Assembly (NCBI GenBank): GCA_033398695.1
Contig: CM065811.1
Span: 116,545,501-116,609,500, forward strand
DNA from: Orobanche coerulescens
Lineage: Eukaryota; Streptophyta; Magnoliopsida; Lamiales; Orobanchaceae
Direction: 5' to 3'
Length of the DNA stretch: 64,000 nucleotides
Both the position numbers and the translations under genes were made by a program. Below, in pieces: positions 22,317 to 34,110 of this stretch (positions within the stretch are counted from its first letter, which is position 1; each line of letters starts with the position of its first letter). The notes below the pieces were generated by a model that saw nothing but the letters and a program-made list of their open reading frames with translations, was not told where the DNA came from and searched no databases.

Positions 22317-24686
22317 TTAGGTTGAGAAAACCTAGGCATTTGGGTCGAGTTGGGTCATGTTTTTGTCGCGTCATTTGAGTGGTCAATTGACTAATACTAG
22401 AGCCGTGAGTTTTTGTTGTTCACTCGGGCTTATGGGTTATGTGATTTATCAGTGTGGTACTGGGATTGTTGTAAACCTTTCCAGATGATGCTAACGTGAT
22501 TATCTTGAAAGAGATGTGTCGTGTTCTCGAGTTGAACTGATTTTTTTTGCAAACGTGTGTTTTGAAAATATCTGTGTCGAGTATTTTCTAGAGTTGAGAC
22601 ATGTGCCAGTATCACGGGGAATCATCGACTTCACGATCTGTAAGTATTTGGATTTTTGAATTTCATTGAGATTTATTGCTGTTCTATAATTGATATGCTT
22701 TGAGATTCAGCAGAATATTATGCATCACGGTATGAGACGACAGAGTTGAGACAGGATTGATGATCTTAGGAAGTTATGATTCTGAAATCAATATGTCGGT
22801 TAAGTTTTGGAACGGAATTGTATTCGGGAGGAGGACTGTGGATTGTTTAGAAGAACATGTAGTCATGTTAGTTCATTTGAGGTAAATGAACTATTTTTGA
22901 GCATTTGAGAATGATATTTTTTCAAAATGAACGTTTTACGGATGTTTTACGGAAAATAATTTTGGGCCGAGACCCAATTGATTTTGAAATAGTTTTATAA
23001 CTCAGGACATGAGGTCCAAAAAGGGTTCTCTACTTTTTAAACTTCTTGTAATACGAAATGAGGTACGGGCTGAGACCCTAATGTTTCAAAAGGATTTTTG
23101 TTTTCGAAAACTCCCGAGATTTGTAAAACTCTTTATCAATCGTTTATTTATTTCGTTCCTACCTTTTGAGGTTTTGGTTTACTCGTTCAAATGAAACTTC
23201 TCGGGAAGTCTTTCGCGGTATATGATTTGTCGATTTATCAATGTTTTGTCATAGCATATTAGAGGTGATCCAGGATGGATTAATGGTTGACGTTGTGAGC
23301 TATATGTGGAAAAATGAGTTTTACCGGAGCCTATACGTTGGGATTTTGGATTCTATCGTGCAGTTTCCGATCGAATGTCGGTGGAATTTGTGACGAGCCG
23401 GACTGGTATACATGGGTATAGATGTGATCAATCATTTGCATATTTTTCATTTTTTTTAAACTTCGAAATCGTATGGATTCGAAGGAAAACTGTTATCGAA
23501 TACTAGGCACCAGCGAGCCGATTTAATTTTATCGAAAATTGATTTCGTGGTCTAACGAAAATTTCTGTTTTGGGTTTTGAAATTTTTGAAAGAACTTTCG
23601 AAAATTTGTCTTCTTGACGAGACTGTATGATTTCAAACTGGTTTTGAAACTGTGATTGATAACCATACGCATTTAGTGTATATTACATATCATGGTGAAG
23701 TTGTGAGTGTGACTCATGAACTGGATAATATATCAGTGTGGAACGATGAATAGGGATCCGAACTTTGATATGGTAGTTTGATTATCCAGGGATGATCGGC
23801 TGATTTATCGGATAAGAGAAATACTGCGTTTTGTAGACTCGTGTACAGAATGTAATCTTGAAACTTTGGATTTTGTGAAACTGGAGCATATGTGCTAGGT
23901 GGCTCTACTGATGTGATGGTAACACTTTTTGAATTTTGAGCAGTACTGATTGGTCATTCCCACTCCATGTATGATTTGGGATGTTCGCCGATTTGCGATC
24001 AAGTTGTTCGTACACCCGAGAGGTCTGCTCAATGTCGGTTGTGTTTATTAAGATCCACTGTATGTGGTTGGTGTGTCATTTTTGAGAATGTTATTCTTTC
24101 CTATATCTGTTTCTGTGGTTCTGTGTTGACCGTGTTGGGGCTCCTCGTGTGAAGGTATTCTCGGTTATCGTTGATTATTCGTTGGTTATATTGGAGTTTA
24201 TCATGTCGATGATATTCTCGATTGTGTTTTGACTTCTGGTTGGTCATATTGGAATTTATCATGTCGATGATAAATTCGGTTGATTGTTGATCATTGTTGG
24301 TGATCATATGAGCATTCAGATTTTGTGTCGATGTTTCGGAATTTATGTCGTTGTTTTGGGCAGTTGTTTCACAGAGGTATCGTGTATTATTGATTTGTAT
24401 CCGAATTGGGACTTGATTATGAAATCAGGCAGACAGGATTTGATTCGGGCAGATTGTTTCATCCGAAGATGATATATTTGGTTGGGACTTATGGAATTGT
24501 TATTGTAAGCGTGTTGAGGCTTTACAGTGAAGTCACTTGCTAGTATCTCAGGAGATCGTCGAGTTGGCGCATATGTAAGTATGCTATTTTGGTTATTCGG
24601 TGATGACGATAATTGATCGTTGTCGTGATGGTTTTGGGATATTTTGGGTTGAACGGTATGTTTGTTTGTTTTATGATGGATTGCAA
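22317..24686. other. Noncoding interior of element B
   Basis: No frame longer than about 90 codons and no gag, protease, RT or integrase motif on either strand. Bases 22960-23215 (gggccgagaccc, caggacatgaggtcc, actcccgagattt) resemble 3785-3950 in the plus-strand LTR fragment, so part of the interior is shared with the G family. A doubled unit ending tttatcatgtcgatgat lies at about 24183 and 24240. Confidence 0.7.
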
Positions 24687-24722
24687 GTTTCGAGGACGAA
24701 ACTTATTTTAAGTGGTGTAGAA
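24687..24722 (+). other. 3' conserved motif and polypurine tract of element B
   Basis: GTTTCGAGGACGAAAC, the sequence commonly found at the end of plant chromovirus pol genes, followed by a weak purine tract (agtggtgtagaa) and the 3' LTR. Its retention shows B derives from a coding gypsy element. Confidence 0.75.
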
Positions 24723-27700
24723 TGTAATATCCGGAATTTCTACTACTGTTGTTTGATATTATTTTATCCGATTTATATTGTACAGCGTGGAATCTGTATA
24801 GTATGGATAAAATAAATAAAGGACTGAGATGTCAGTATCGGTATAATTGTCGATATCCGGGTCGATTGCATTTGAGGATATCGGGTATCAGGTTATCGTA
24901 CTTTCGATATAGAGTATATCGTATAAGAATATTATTGGATTCAGTGTTTGTGTTCAGTGTGTCTTATGTTCGTTTTTGGTATGTCGAGACGTTGGACAAG
25001 AATAGCTGAAAATGGCTAAGTGTAACATTATTAGCGCACGCTAATAATCATGAGTAGCGCACGCTATCGTGCAGGTTTAGCGCACGCTACGGATATAAGA
25101 TAACGCACGCTAATGCAGTCCGATCGTAAGGAATCTACGCGTGGACCAGGCCACTTTCGGCGCACGTTCTAATAAGTCAACGGATGTTGTAATGTAGTGT
25201 TAGCGCACGCTAATGCATGTTGATTAGCGCACGCTAATTGTATATCAGTCAACAGGGAATCTTGGCTTTATTGGTTGCTTTCGGCATGTGGGGTCACGAG
25301 CATCTTCGTGGTAGGTGTAGACTGTAGCAAGTCAACTGGTATTAGCGCACGCTAAATGTAAGGACTTGCGTACGCTAGACAGTGTAAGTTACGTACGCTA
25401 ATGCATGGGCATTACGTACGTAAGCACATGTACGAGCCGCATAGTAGCCTGATCATGATAGCACACGCTAACAAAGTCAGTTAGCGCACGCTAAGGCTGT
25501 TGCGCACGCTAAACATAAGGTTTAGCGCACGCTAGTAATATACTTTATAAAAAGGGACAGAAGGGTGTTATGAAGCATTTCGTCCATTCCTTCCTTGCAA
25601 CCGAGAGAGAGAGTTTTTAGAGAGAAGTTTGAGGTCCCAAACACTGAGAGATGATAATCTTTAACAAAGATTAAGCTGATGAACTTGGATTAAAGTCTTG
25701 TTCTTGAAATTATTGATGATTCTTGGAATGAAGTTGATTGTTCTCCTTCATGATTCGCCTATCAAGGTAATAGTTCTTCACTTTTGGATTTCGTTTGGAT
25801 TGATTATTGATGTTCTTGAGTTGATGATTATCATATATTCGAGTGATGAGCATGACAACGAGTTGGATTACCGTACTAAGTTAGTGTTGTTATCAATATA
25901 TGAGTATTGATATGTTTCGTATGATTTTGGATGGAATTCAAGAGATATGTTGATGTAATTCCCTTCTTCAATTCGGATTTTTGATGTTTTGTCGTTGGTT
26001 GCTTCGTATGGTAACGATTATGGTGGTGCTATTGTGATTCTTGAAGTTATAGGAACTGTATGTCGAAGAACATGATGAATAAGGATTTTTAGATGTTAGA
26101 ACACATCGGATTTTGTCATTTTATGGATCATGAACGTGAATTCGGATAATTCGTGTTCTTGAAGAACTATTGAATTATATGTCATGATTGTTATGAAATC
26201 CTTAATATCGAGATGAGTTGATCATTGACATGATGGAAGTGTTAGACGATGCTTGAAATGCATGTCGCTGCACAGCATTAGCGCACGCTAAGCTTACTGG
26301 CTAGCGCACGCTAACGGGAGCAACTTAGCGCACGCTACGTTATGCGTTTAACGTGCGCTAAGTAGGCAGACAGTGCAGTATTTTTGTGTTTTGATTATGA
26401 ATTCGTGATGGTTTGACTTGGTTTGTTCTGACTGTGTTTATTCGAGGTTGTGTTGAACCGTTGAGTTCGATTGGTTAGTTTTGTCGGTTGTTGATTGTTA
26501 TCGGATATGTGTTATTTGATTTCTTCGATAGGTTGAGATTATTGATCGGTGATTATAACCGGATGTTGCGGTCGTGTTCGAGTATGTCCATTGTATTGCT
26601 TTTGATCGGGGCTGAGGAGCTCGTAGACAAAGGCAATGTGTTCGGTAGCAGCTTCGTGGTATCGGTATCGAGGCAAGTTATTACTTGCTCAGTTATAATA
26701 TATAATGAATGGTTTCAGTTTCATTTTGTTTATAATGCATATAGCGATGATTATTATTGTGAACTCTGGGTATTTGGATCGTATATCGTTCTTCCGATTC
26801 TGGGAGGTAAATCATAATGTATATGCTTTATCTCGGTTATTGGTATGTTTGGGTATCGAGGTTATGTTGTGATAAAGGCGAGGATATGAGTATCTATAGT
26901 TCATTGTACGTTTGGATCGCCGAGCATTGAGGATAATTGCTGGTGATGATTTGACATCGAGATTGCTCCTGAAGGACTTGGGACAAGTATCTTACATCGG
27001 TTCGGTTAGTATTAGTGATTTGATCATGCATATTGTCCTTCATGTTGTTGAACATGAGGTCGTCTTAGTTGATTTGTCATATTGTCGTTCATGTTGCATT
27101 GTTCATGTTGATGAACATATTGTTTTGCATATGTGTATGCATATTGTGTTGTTTATGTTGTGTTGATCCGATGGGATCGCGCGATCTATGCTGAGGGCGC
27201 TGGATCGGATGTCCACCTCGTGTTGGTCCGACGGGATCATCTTGGGATCTATGCTGAGGGCGCTGGATCATTGGACGGGTTTTTCCACCTCGTGTTGGTC
27301 CGACGGGATCATTTTGGGATCTATGCTGAGGGCGCTGGATCGTTGGATTACCCAGTATTGTGTTATTGTTGTGCATATGTATATTGTTGGTTATCCACCT
27401 CGTGTTGATCTTGTAGGATCATCTTGGGATCTATGCTGAGGGCGCTGGATCATGGGATTTCCATTGAGTATACATAGTTGTTATTGTCTTTGAGCATATT
27501 GACGTTGTCACATGAGTATGCATTTGTAGGTCTTGTGTTAGGACCGTGTTCGTATCTTGCTTTGATCTGATCTCGGATTAGACTGACATGAGTGTCATGA
27601 GATTGTGCATCTTGAGGTATGTTCCGTATTTCCCTTGGTATTTGTCTTTGATGGGCAATTGGTTTTCGTGTCGAGATGTGATGGTTTTACCCGACGGATT

Positions 27701-28354
27701 TGGATTGGACAGAGTTAGTAGATTTCGTAACAGTGAGTTATGATGATATTTTGAGAACCTTGGGTACTGTGCGAGATGTGAATTTTGGTAAGGTTATGAC
27801 GATAAGATTACATTGGTCGTATTCTTATGTTGTATTCTCATTGGTATGTAATTATTAATGTGATGTGACAGTTATCATTGTTGGATATTATGGTTGACCC
27901 CGTCGTGGGATTTCTTTTTAGGTTCTTGGAGTATCGAACTTGTACCGGTCGTGAAGAGATGAGCTTTCCGGAGGATACTGGCTAGGACATGTTTTGTGCA
28001 TTGAGTTTCTTGATTAGTTCTTGTATTCCGCTGCTAGAGTATCTTTATGGTTGGTCTTTTTCCACTGCGTGAGTATTTTGAAACGCTCTTTTGGTATCTG
28101 GTAACTGAGGTTACTTTGGAAATCATTTTCTAAACTTTTGAGTTTCGGCCGTTTGGCCTTGTGATTTCAAATGAGTTTTTACGACAATTTTTGATAAATA
28201 GATTTTTATAAGTCTTTGTGAATTTTTAGAGGTAGTACCGTCGTTGGCCTCTTGGGCATTTGTAAATGTTTGCGAAAATTTCTTTTAGCCTTGTGGGTTC
28301 CATCTCGGGGCCCACGGCGCTGTAATATTTCCGGTTAAATCTGGGGGTGTTACA
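24723..28354 (+). mobile_element. Element B 3' LTR
   Basis: TGTAATATCCGG...GGGGGTGTTACA, 3632 bp. It matches the 5' LTR throughout. Differences cluster at CAG/CTG/CCG trinucleotides, for example gcgacgatgcgat (20314) against gcagacagtgcagta (26366). Confidence 0.9.
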
Positions 28355-29032
28355 TTTGTGGTATCGATAACCGTTTTCCTTGAATATGTGATTCCTTGTT
28401 GCTATTAACTTAGCATGAATTTTAGTATCTTGAACTGTACTTATGGTTATCATTATTATTGATTCTTTCAGTATGGAAAGAAATCTGAGAGGTCGTGGCA
28501 GAGGGGGACGAGGCCGCGGAAGGGGCCGAATCCCGATACCTCGAGCCAACAGACGCGCGAATGCGGATCAGAGTTCCGCAGACAGTGGTTCACCTTCTAG
28601 GGAACAATCGCACCACAGTGGGCGCGGGGATGCGCGTGTCGATCCTTACGTCGTAATGCAGGGCATGATGACACAGATGACCCAGATGGGTCAACTAATG
28701 GAAGCTATGCAGAGGGCCGCTACTGGCCAGCAGCAGGGGGCCCATCCTACTCCTGTGATTGGCGGACCCATGAGTCGGATTATCAGCGACATCTCTCGCC
28801 AGTGACCACCGACTTTTGAAGGCTCCTCTGAGCCTGCTGACATTGTGCATTGGATCGAGCATTTTGAGTAACTTTTCCAGATGGTGGACTGCCCGGAAGA
28901 GAATCGCATTTTGGTAGCCGCGTATTACCTTGGCAAAGGCGCTCATACCTGGTGGCTTTCAGTAAGGCCAGCTGATGGTGTTTACACTTGGGAGGAATTT
29001 AAAAACCTCATGCTAGACCGTTACTATCCCGA
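28351..29032 (+). pseudogene. Element A leader and gag, second copy, truncated
   Basis: Bases 28351-28738 repeat 18292-18672. Gag starts at ATG 28473 (MERNLRGRGRGG), has an RG-rich N-terminus that may bind RNA, then MTQMTQMGQLMEAMQ and ISDISRQ. It continues past a TGA at 28803 (a CGA in relatives, since element E reads SRQRPPTFEG) and a TAA at 28869. The retrotransposon gag core follows: PPTFEGSSEPADIVHWIEHF, AAYYLGKGAHTWWLS and LDRYYP. It breaks off at about 29032 against the inverted integrase of element C. Confidence 0.85.
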
Positions 29033-29550
29033 ATATAAATCCTTGCATATTGTTCCATAGTATAAGTCATCCTCACAGGTAGAAAGTGAGATGATTTCGT
29101 CAAGCGATCTACTATCACCCAGATAGCATCGTTCTTCCTCACTGATCGTGGCAGACCAACCACGAAATCCATTGTGATATGCTCCCATTTCTATTCTGGG
29201 ATTTCCAACGGTTGGAGTAAACCTCCTAGTCGTTGGTGTTCTGCCTTCACCTGCTGACATATCATACACCTCTCCACAAATACACCAATGTCCCGTTTCA
29301 TTCCTCTCCACCAAAAGAACTTCTTCAGGTCGTGGTACATCTTTGTACCTCCCGGGTGAGCGGAGTATGGTGCACTGTGAGCTTCTTCAAGAATTTGCTT
29401 CCTAAGGGATGGATCCTTGGGAACACATAACCTCCCATCATAAGTCAAAACGTCGTCTGCGGCAACGACAAATTTCTCAATACTCCTATTTCGTGCTCGA
29501 TCTTTCATCTTACACAAGAACTTATCATGTGGTTGAGCCTCCTTAATCTA
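29033..29550 (-). pseudogene. Element C integrase, N-terminal part
   Basis: This continues in frame from the RT-RNase H segment after a TAG at 29548-29550. It has the zinc-binding HHCC module of retroviral-type integrases (EEAHSAPYSAHPGG, then CMICQQVK). A further TAG at 29191-29193 replaces the usual Trp in EIPEWKWEHI. The start of the catalytic core follows (ITMDFVVGLPR, WVIVDRLTKSSHFLPV, whose D residues belong to the DDE triad). The rest of the core, the C-terminal domain and the 3' LTR are missing, lost at the junction with the gag fragment at 29032. Confidence 0.9.
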
Positions 29551-31125
29551 ATCCCTCAAGTTTGGTTGCAAGACCAAAGATGATAGGATTGCCTTCGAAC
29601 CCTTTGAAGACTCAACTACCTCAATCCTCAACTCGGAGAACTCCTTTATCAAACTCTCCTGATCGGTCAAGCAAGCTAACTCACCTCTAGTCTTCCGACT
29701 CAAGGCATCAGCTACCACATTAGCCTTACCGGGATGGTAATGGATGGTACAATCATAGTCCTTTACCAGTTCTAACCATCGCCTTTGCATCATGTTAAGA
29801 TCCTTCTGTGTGAAAAGATATTTCAAACTTTTATGATCCGTATATATCTCACACTTCCCTCCGTACAGATAGTGGCGCCAAATCTTCAGCGCATGTACTA
29901 CAGCAGCCAACTCCAGATCATGCGTTGGGTAGTTCAACTCATGCGGTTTAAGATATCTCGATGCATAGGCTACTACTTTACCATGTTGCATCAAAACACC
30001 ACCCAAACCCTGCTTTGAGGGATCACTATAAATAACAAAGTCATCCGTCGGATCAGGAATCGTTAATACTGGTGCCGAAGTTAGTCTCCTTTTCAACTCT
30101 TGAAAACTTTCCTCGCACCTCTCACTCCATTCAAACCTCATGCCCTTCCTTGTTAATTGAGTCATAGGAGTGGCGATTTTAGAAAATCCTTCGATAAATC
30201 TTCTATAATAGCCAGCTAGGCCCAGAAAGCTACGAACTTCGCTTGCATTCTTGGGTACTCCCCAACTACTCACTGCTACAACCTTATCGGGATCTACCTC
30301 AATTCCTTTTGAGGTCACCACATGTCTAAGGAATCCAACTCTGTTTAACCAAAACTCAGATTTCTTGAACTTGGCATACAACTTCTCCTTGCAAAGCGTC
30401 TCCAATGTAACTCTCAAATGATCTTGGTGTCGTTCCTTGTCCTTAGAATACACCAAGATATCATCTATGAAGACGATCACGAACTTATCCAAATAAGGTT
30501 GGAACACCCTGTTCATCAAATCCATAAAGACTGCTGGTGCATTACTCAAACCAAATGGCATCACTACAAATTCAAAATGTCCAAAACGGGTCCTGAAAGC
30601 CGTCTTGGGAAAGTCACATTCCCTAATCTTCAATTGGTGGTACCCCGACCGCAAATCGATCTTCGAAAAGGTTCCGGCTCCCCTCAACTGATCGAATAGA
30701 TCTTCGATTCTTGGCAACAGGTATTTATTCTTCACCGTGAGTCGATTCAACTCTCGGTAATCTATACACATCTGAAGTGACCCATCCTTCTTTCTTACAA
30801 ACAGCACTGGTGCACCCCATGGTGACACACTAAGACGAACAAATCCGAGCTCCAACAGCTCTTGAATTTGGACCTTCAATTCTTGAAGTTCCCTCGGAGC
30901 CATCCTATATGGCGCTTTGGACGTTGGGGCAGCCCCAAGGACTAAATCAATACTAAACTCCACTTGTCGGTCGGGTGGGACTCCCGGCAAATCTTCTGGA
31001 AACACATCCAAAAACTCCCGTACTATAGGTATGTCTGTGGGGGACACCTCATTAGTACGAGTGTCGACTAAACTCACCAAGTAACCCTGACATTCCTCCT
31101 TCCTTAAACTTCTCAGTGCCTTCAT
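29551..31125 (-). pseudogene. Element C reverse transcriptase and RNase H
   Basis: This is an open frame of 525 codons from the methionine at 31125, which is internal to the gag-pol polyprotein. RT motifs in order: [23 protein letters not shown] [21 protein letters not shown] (about residue 152), [13 protein letters not shown] and the catalytic [10 protein letters not shown] (about 218-226). RNase H follows: [49 protein letters not shown] and [15 protein letters not shown]. This order and these signatures are Ty3/gypsy. It copies the element RNA into DNA. It ends at a TAG (29548-29550) where relatives have Gln. Confidence 0.95.
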
Positions 31126-31569
31126 GGCAGTGATTACTCTGGGTACTATCCTACTCTTAGTACCATAAAAAGTGATCGACTCACCGTCCTAACACCTCAA
31201 TGTTACCATCTTCTCACGACACCTTATATCGGCATCATGTCTATAGAGCCAGTCCATACCAAGGATCACGTCAAAATCGATCGAGTTAATTAAATACAGG
31301 CTAGCGTCAAATTCTCTACCTCCTATCACAATATTCTCGTCAATCATTGTATTAGTGATGATCGTATTTCCTGACGGTAAGCTAACCTCCAGAGACTAAA
31401 TAGTTCTAACGCTTCTATGACCAATAGCATGATAAAACTTTGCAGACATAAAAGTATGTGTGGCACCAGTGTCAAATAAAGCAAAAGCAGGCACATTAGA
31501 TATCATAAGCATACCTGACACCGTGCCGGGATTCTCATCTGCGTCCCTTTGGGTCAAAGAATAAATACG
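31126..31569 (-). pseudogene. Element C aspartic protease
   Basis: In frame with gag and RT. The active site is FALFDTGATHTFMS (D-T-G) near 31470, and the flap/C-terminal half includes VILGMDWLYRHDADI near 31235. TAG codons at 31396-31398 and 31189-31191 interrupt it. The protease would cut the polyprotein into gag, RT and integrase. Confidence 0.85.
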
Positions 31570-32499
31570 AGCCTTTCGTCCAGAACCTTGACCTTTGGCC
31601 CTTTGGAGATGGCAGTTCGAAGATGCATGCCCTGGCTCCTTGCATCTGTAGCAGACACCCTTTCCATACAAACACTCTCTGCCATGATTCTTACCACACT
31701 TCGAACACTTTGGCTTACTGGTTTGAGGCTTAGGTCCCGACCTTTGATCAACCTTTGCTTGCTTATTAGAAACCACGGCCTTATTTTGATTCCCATTCCC
31801 ATGCCTCTTACCGGTACTAGACTTAGTTGACTATTGCTGATCCAGATTGTGACTAGCCTCAACCTCTTGAGCTCGAAACACTGTCTCCGTATACGGTAGC
31901 ACTCCATGACCCGCCACGATGTGACGAATACTCGGGCGTAAACCACTCCGAAACTTAAGGGCCCTCTTCCGATCTGTATCCATCATGTGCTCCACAAAGA
32001 AGCTGATTTGGTTGAATTTTCTCTCATAATCTTCAACCATCATCCCTCCTTGTTCGAGATTCCAAAACTCTCTCTCCATCTTCTCTCGATAATGTTGTGG
32101 CTAGTACTGTTCCATGACTATTTCCTTGAATCGATCCCAAGTCAATGCAGCACGCTCGGCTGCCGGCCTCAAACGCCAATAGCTTATCCACCAGCATCCA
32201 GCATCCTCCACCATTTGGTATTGGCCGCAAAGAATTCTTTGCGCATCAGTGCACCCAATGAGCTCAAAGGTGCGCTCGAGTGACATGAACCATTCATCAA
32301 CGAAAGCTGGTCCTTCTCGACCGTTGAATGTTGGTGGGGTGAAATGTCGGAACTATTGCACGACTTGTGCCTGAGTAGGAGCTAGCACGTTATTGTTGTG
32401 GTTATCCTGACCTCCGTCACCACCACCAAAGTTGGCATTCTGACCACCGAGATTATCTGCACCTCGGTTAGCTGGGCGTCCACGTCCACGAGTTGCCAT
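31570..32499 (-). pseudogene. Element C gag with two zinc knuckles
   Basis: Starts at ATG 32499 (MATRGRGRPANRG). The gag core contains FTPPTFNGREGPAFVDEWF, AALTWDRFKEIVMEQY and MVEDYERKFNQISFF, followed by CSKCGKNHGREC and CYRCKEPGHASSNC, two knuckles that bind the element RNA. TAG stops lie at 32353-32355, 32101-32103 and 31831-31833. Each fits a CAG glutamine codon; the first follows QVVQ. There is no frameshift anywhere between 32499 and 29033. Confidence 0.9.
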
Positions 32500-32917
32500 T
32501 ATCCTAAGGCACACCACACGCAACGATCCTTCAGCACTAATGAGAGGGAGAAATAAAAGGGGGAGTTACATTGCATCTATAGGTTGAGAACCAGATATTT
32601 CTAGCAATGATGATTTACGCATGTCACACATATACTTATGAATTTATAAGAAAACAATTTCATGCCCAAATACTTTATCATAAAATTCTTATGCACAAGA
32701 TAAACTGAAAATGCATCTGTAATACATGAATCATGGTTGATCTGGGAAACTGCATTTATCGCATAATGAATAATCATAACTTAATGTACCTTGCAGTCGA
32801 CGTGGTGCGACAGAGGTGGATGATCATAATTGCTAAAAATATTTGGTTACTTGCGGAAATGAAATTTCAGTTTATAAAAAGAAACTATTTTAACGAGTCT
32901 ACAGAATCGTAGACCCA
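32500..32917. other. Element C untranslated leader
   Basis: Noncoding sequence between PBS and gag of the minus-strand element. Nothing else is visible. Confidence 0.7.
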
Positions 32918-32928
32918 CTCTGATACCA
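32918..32928 (-). other. Primer-binding site of element C
   Basis: Reverse complement reads TGGTATCAGAG, initiator tRNA-Met type, four bases inside the LTR that starts at 32933. Confidence 0.9.
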
Positions 32929-33369
32929 CTTATGTAGCGACCACTTTTCAAAATGTCTTTTAAAATAATTCTTCTAATTTTAAGAAGAGTAAGTAAAAAA
33001 ATTTGCAGCGGAAATACATTTTTAAGGAAAATATACTTAATAATCGCAAGTAATAATCCCAAGTCACCATTAAATAAACACATAATTTGACGTTAAAATA
33101 AAACAAATGGAACAATTGTTCATAAAGCATAGCTTGAGGAAAATAATAGTAAATAAATAAATAACAACTCATGAAGCTTGATCATCCCACACTCATGCGC
33201 ATGCCACATCGAGCTCCTCAACCTGAAAGGGGGTAAAATAGTGGGGTGAGCTTCCAACTCGCTCAGTGTGGAGAGTACGCAATATGTCTACGTTAATTAC
33301 TAAATATATTAGCAAGTATAAACAACATGACTGATAAATTCTGAAGCCCGTCGGCTAGCCCGAAGGCTT

Positions 33370-33495
33370 TATGCACAATTAAGTGCTTCTGACTGATTTG
33401 CAGTGCTTCTGACTGGTTGCACATTTAAGTGCTTCTGACTGGTTGCACATTTAAGTGCTTCTGACTGATAGCACATTTAAGTGCTTCTGACTGAG
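33370..33495. repeat. 27-bp tandem repeat in LTR C
   Basis: Five copies of aagtgcttctgactg, four of them joined by gttgcacattt-like spacers, with the first and second slightly divergent. Confidence 0.9.
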
Positions 33496-34000
33496 TTCAC
33501 GTGCACATACGAGACAATATATAAAGCAATTAAAATGAACAAAAGCGTAATAAATCCCCACACCTGGATAAAATTGCAGTTCTTGAACTTGAATGTGATG
33601 AAGATGCTTGACTCGACAATTCTAGGCCCGTAAATTCTTGTTATTATCTACAATTAATAATAATAGAAATTATTATTATTATTATATGACCGAAAATTAA
33701 ATTGTAAGTGAATAATGATAGTAATTAAAAATGTCAACATGTTAAAAGCTTGGCCGAAAGGGACTGAAATTGAGGAAATTATAATGCCAACTGGGGTTAA
33801 TTCGTAAGAATTAACTGTATGGGGACTGAATTTGAATAAATTAAAGAGTTGATTTAGGATCAAAACGAAAAGTATGGAACTATGAGGGCTGAATTAAATA
33901 TTGACCAAAAGCCTGGGGTTAACAAACCTTTTCTCACGTGAGGCACCAGATACTTCTCTCATCTTCCTCCCTCTCATCGACTTCTCTCATCCCTCCTGTT

Positions 34001-34110
34001 CCAGCTCTCTCTCTCTCTCTCTCTCTAAAAACAAAAAAAATCGCTCTCCCCCTCTGCTCACACACACAGTCACACACACACGCATAAACACACACAGACG
34101 TGCACACACA
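34001..34110. repeat. CT and CA microsatellites in LTR C
   Basis: An uninterrupted CT run at about 34004-34027, then imperfect CA repeats at about 34060-34110. On the minus strand these form GA- and GT-rich leader sequence, which accounts for the low-complexity part of the 175-codon frame at 33934-34461. Confidence 0.95.

Larger units (their letters stand above)
18673..28354 (+). mobile_element. Element B, noncoding gypsy-type element with 3.6-kb LTRs
   Basis: Two LTRs of about 3.63 kb (18673-22299 and 24723-28354) flank a 2.4-kb interior with PBS and PPT but no gag or pol. This is the structure of a large retrotransposon derivative (LARD), which would depend on proteins from a related element. 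The LTRs are nearly identical, so insertion was recent. The usual 5-bp target duplication is missing; instead about 380 bp of element A is present on both sides. The first bases of the left LTR read CGTAATATCC instead of TGTAATATCC. Confidence 0.9.
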
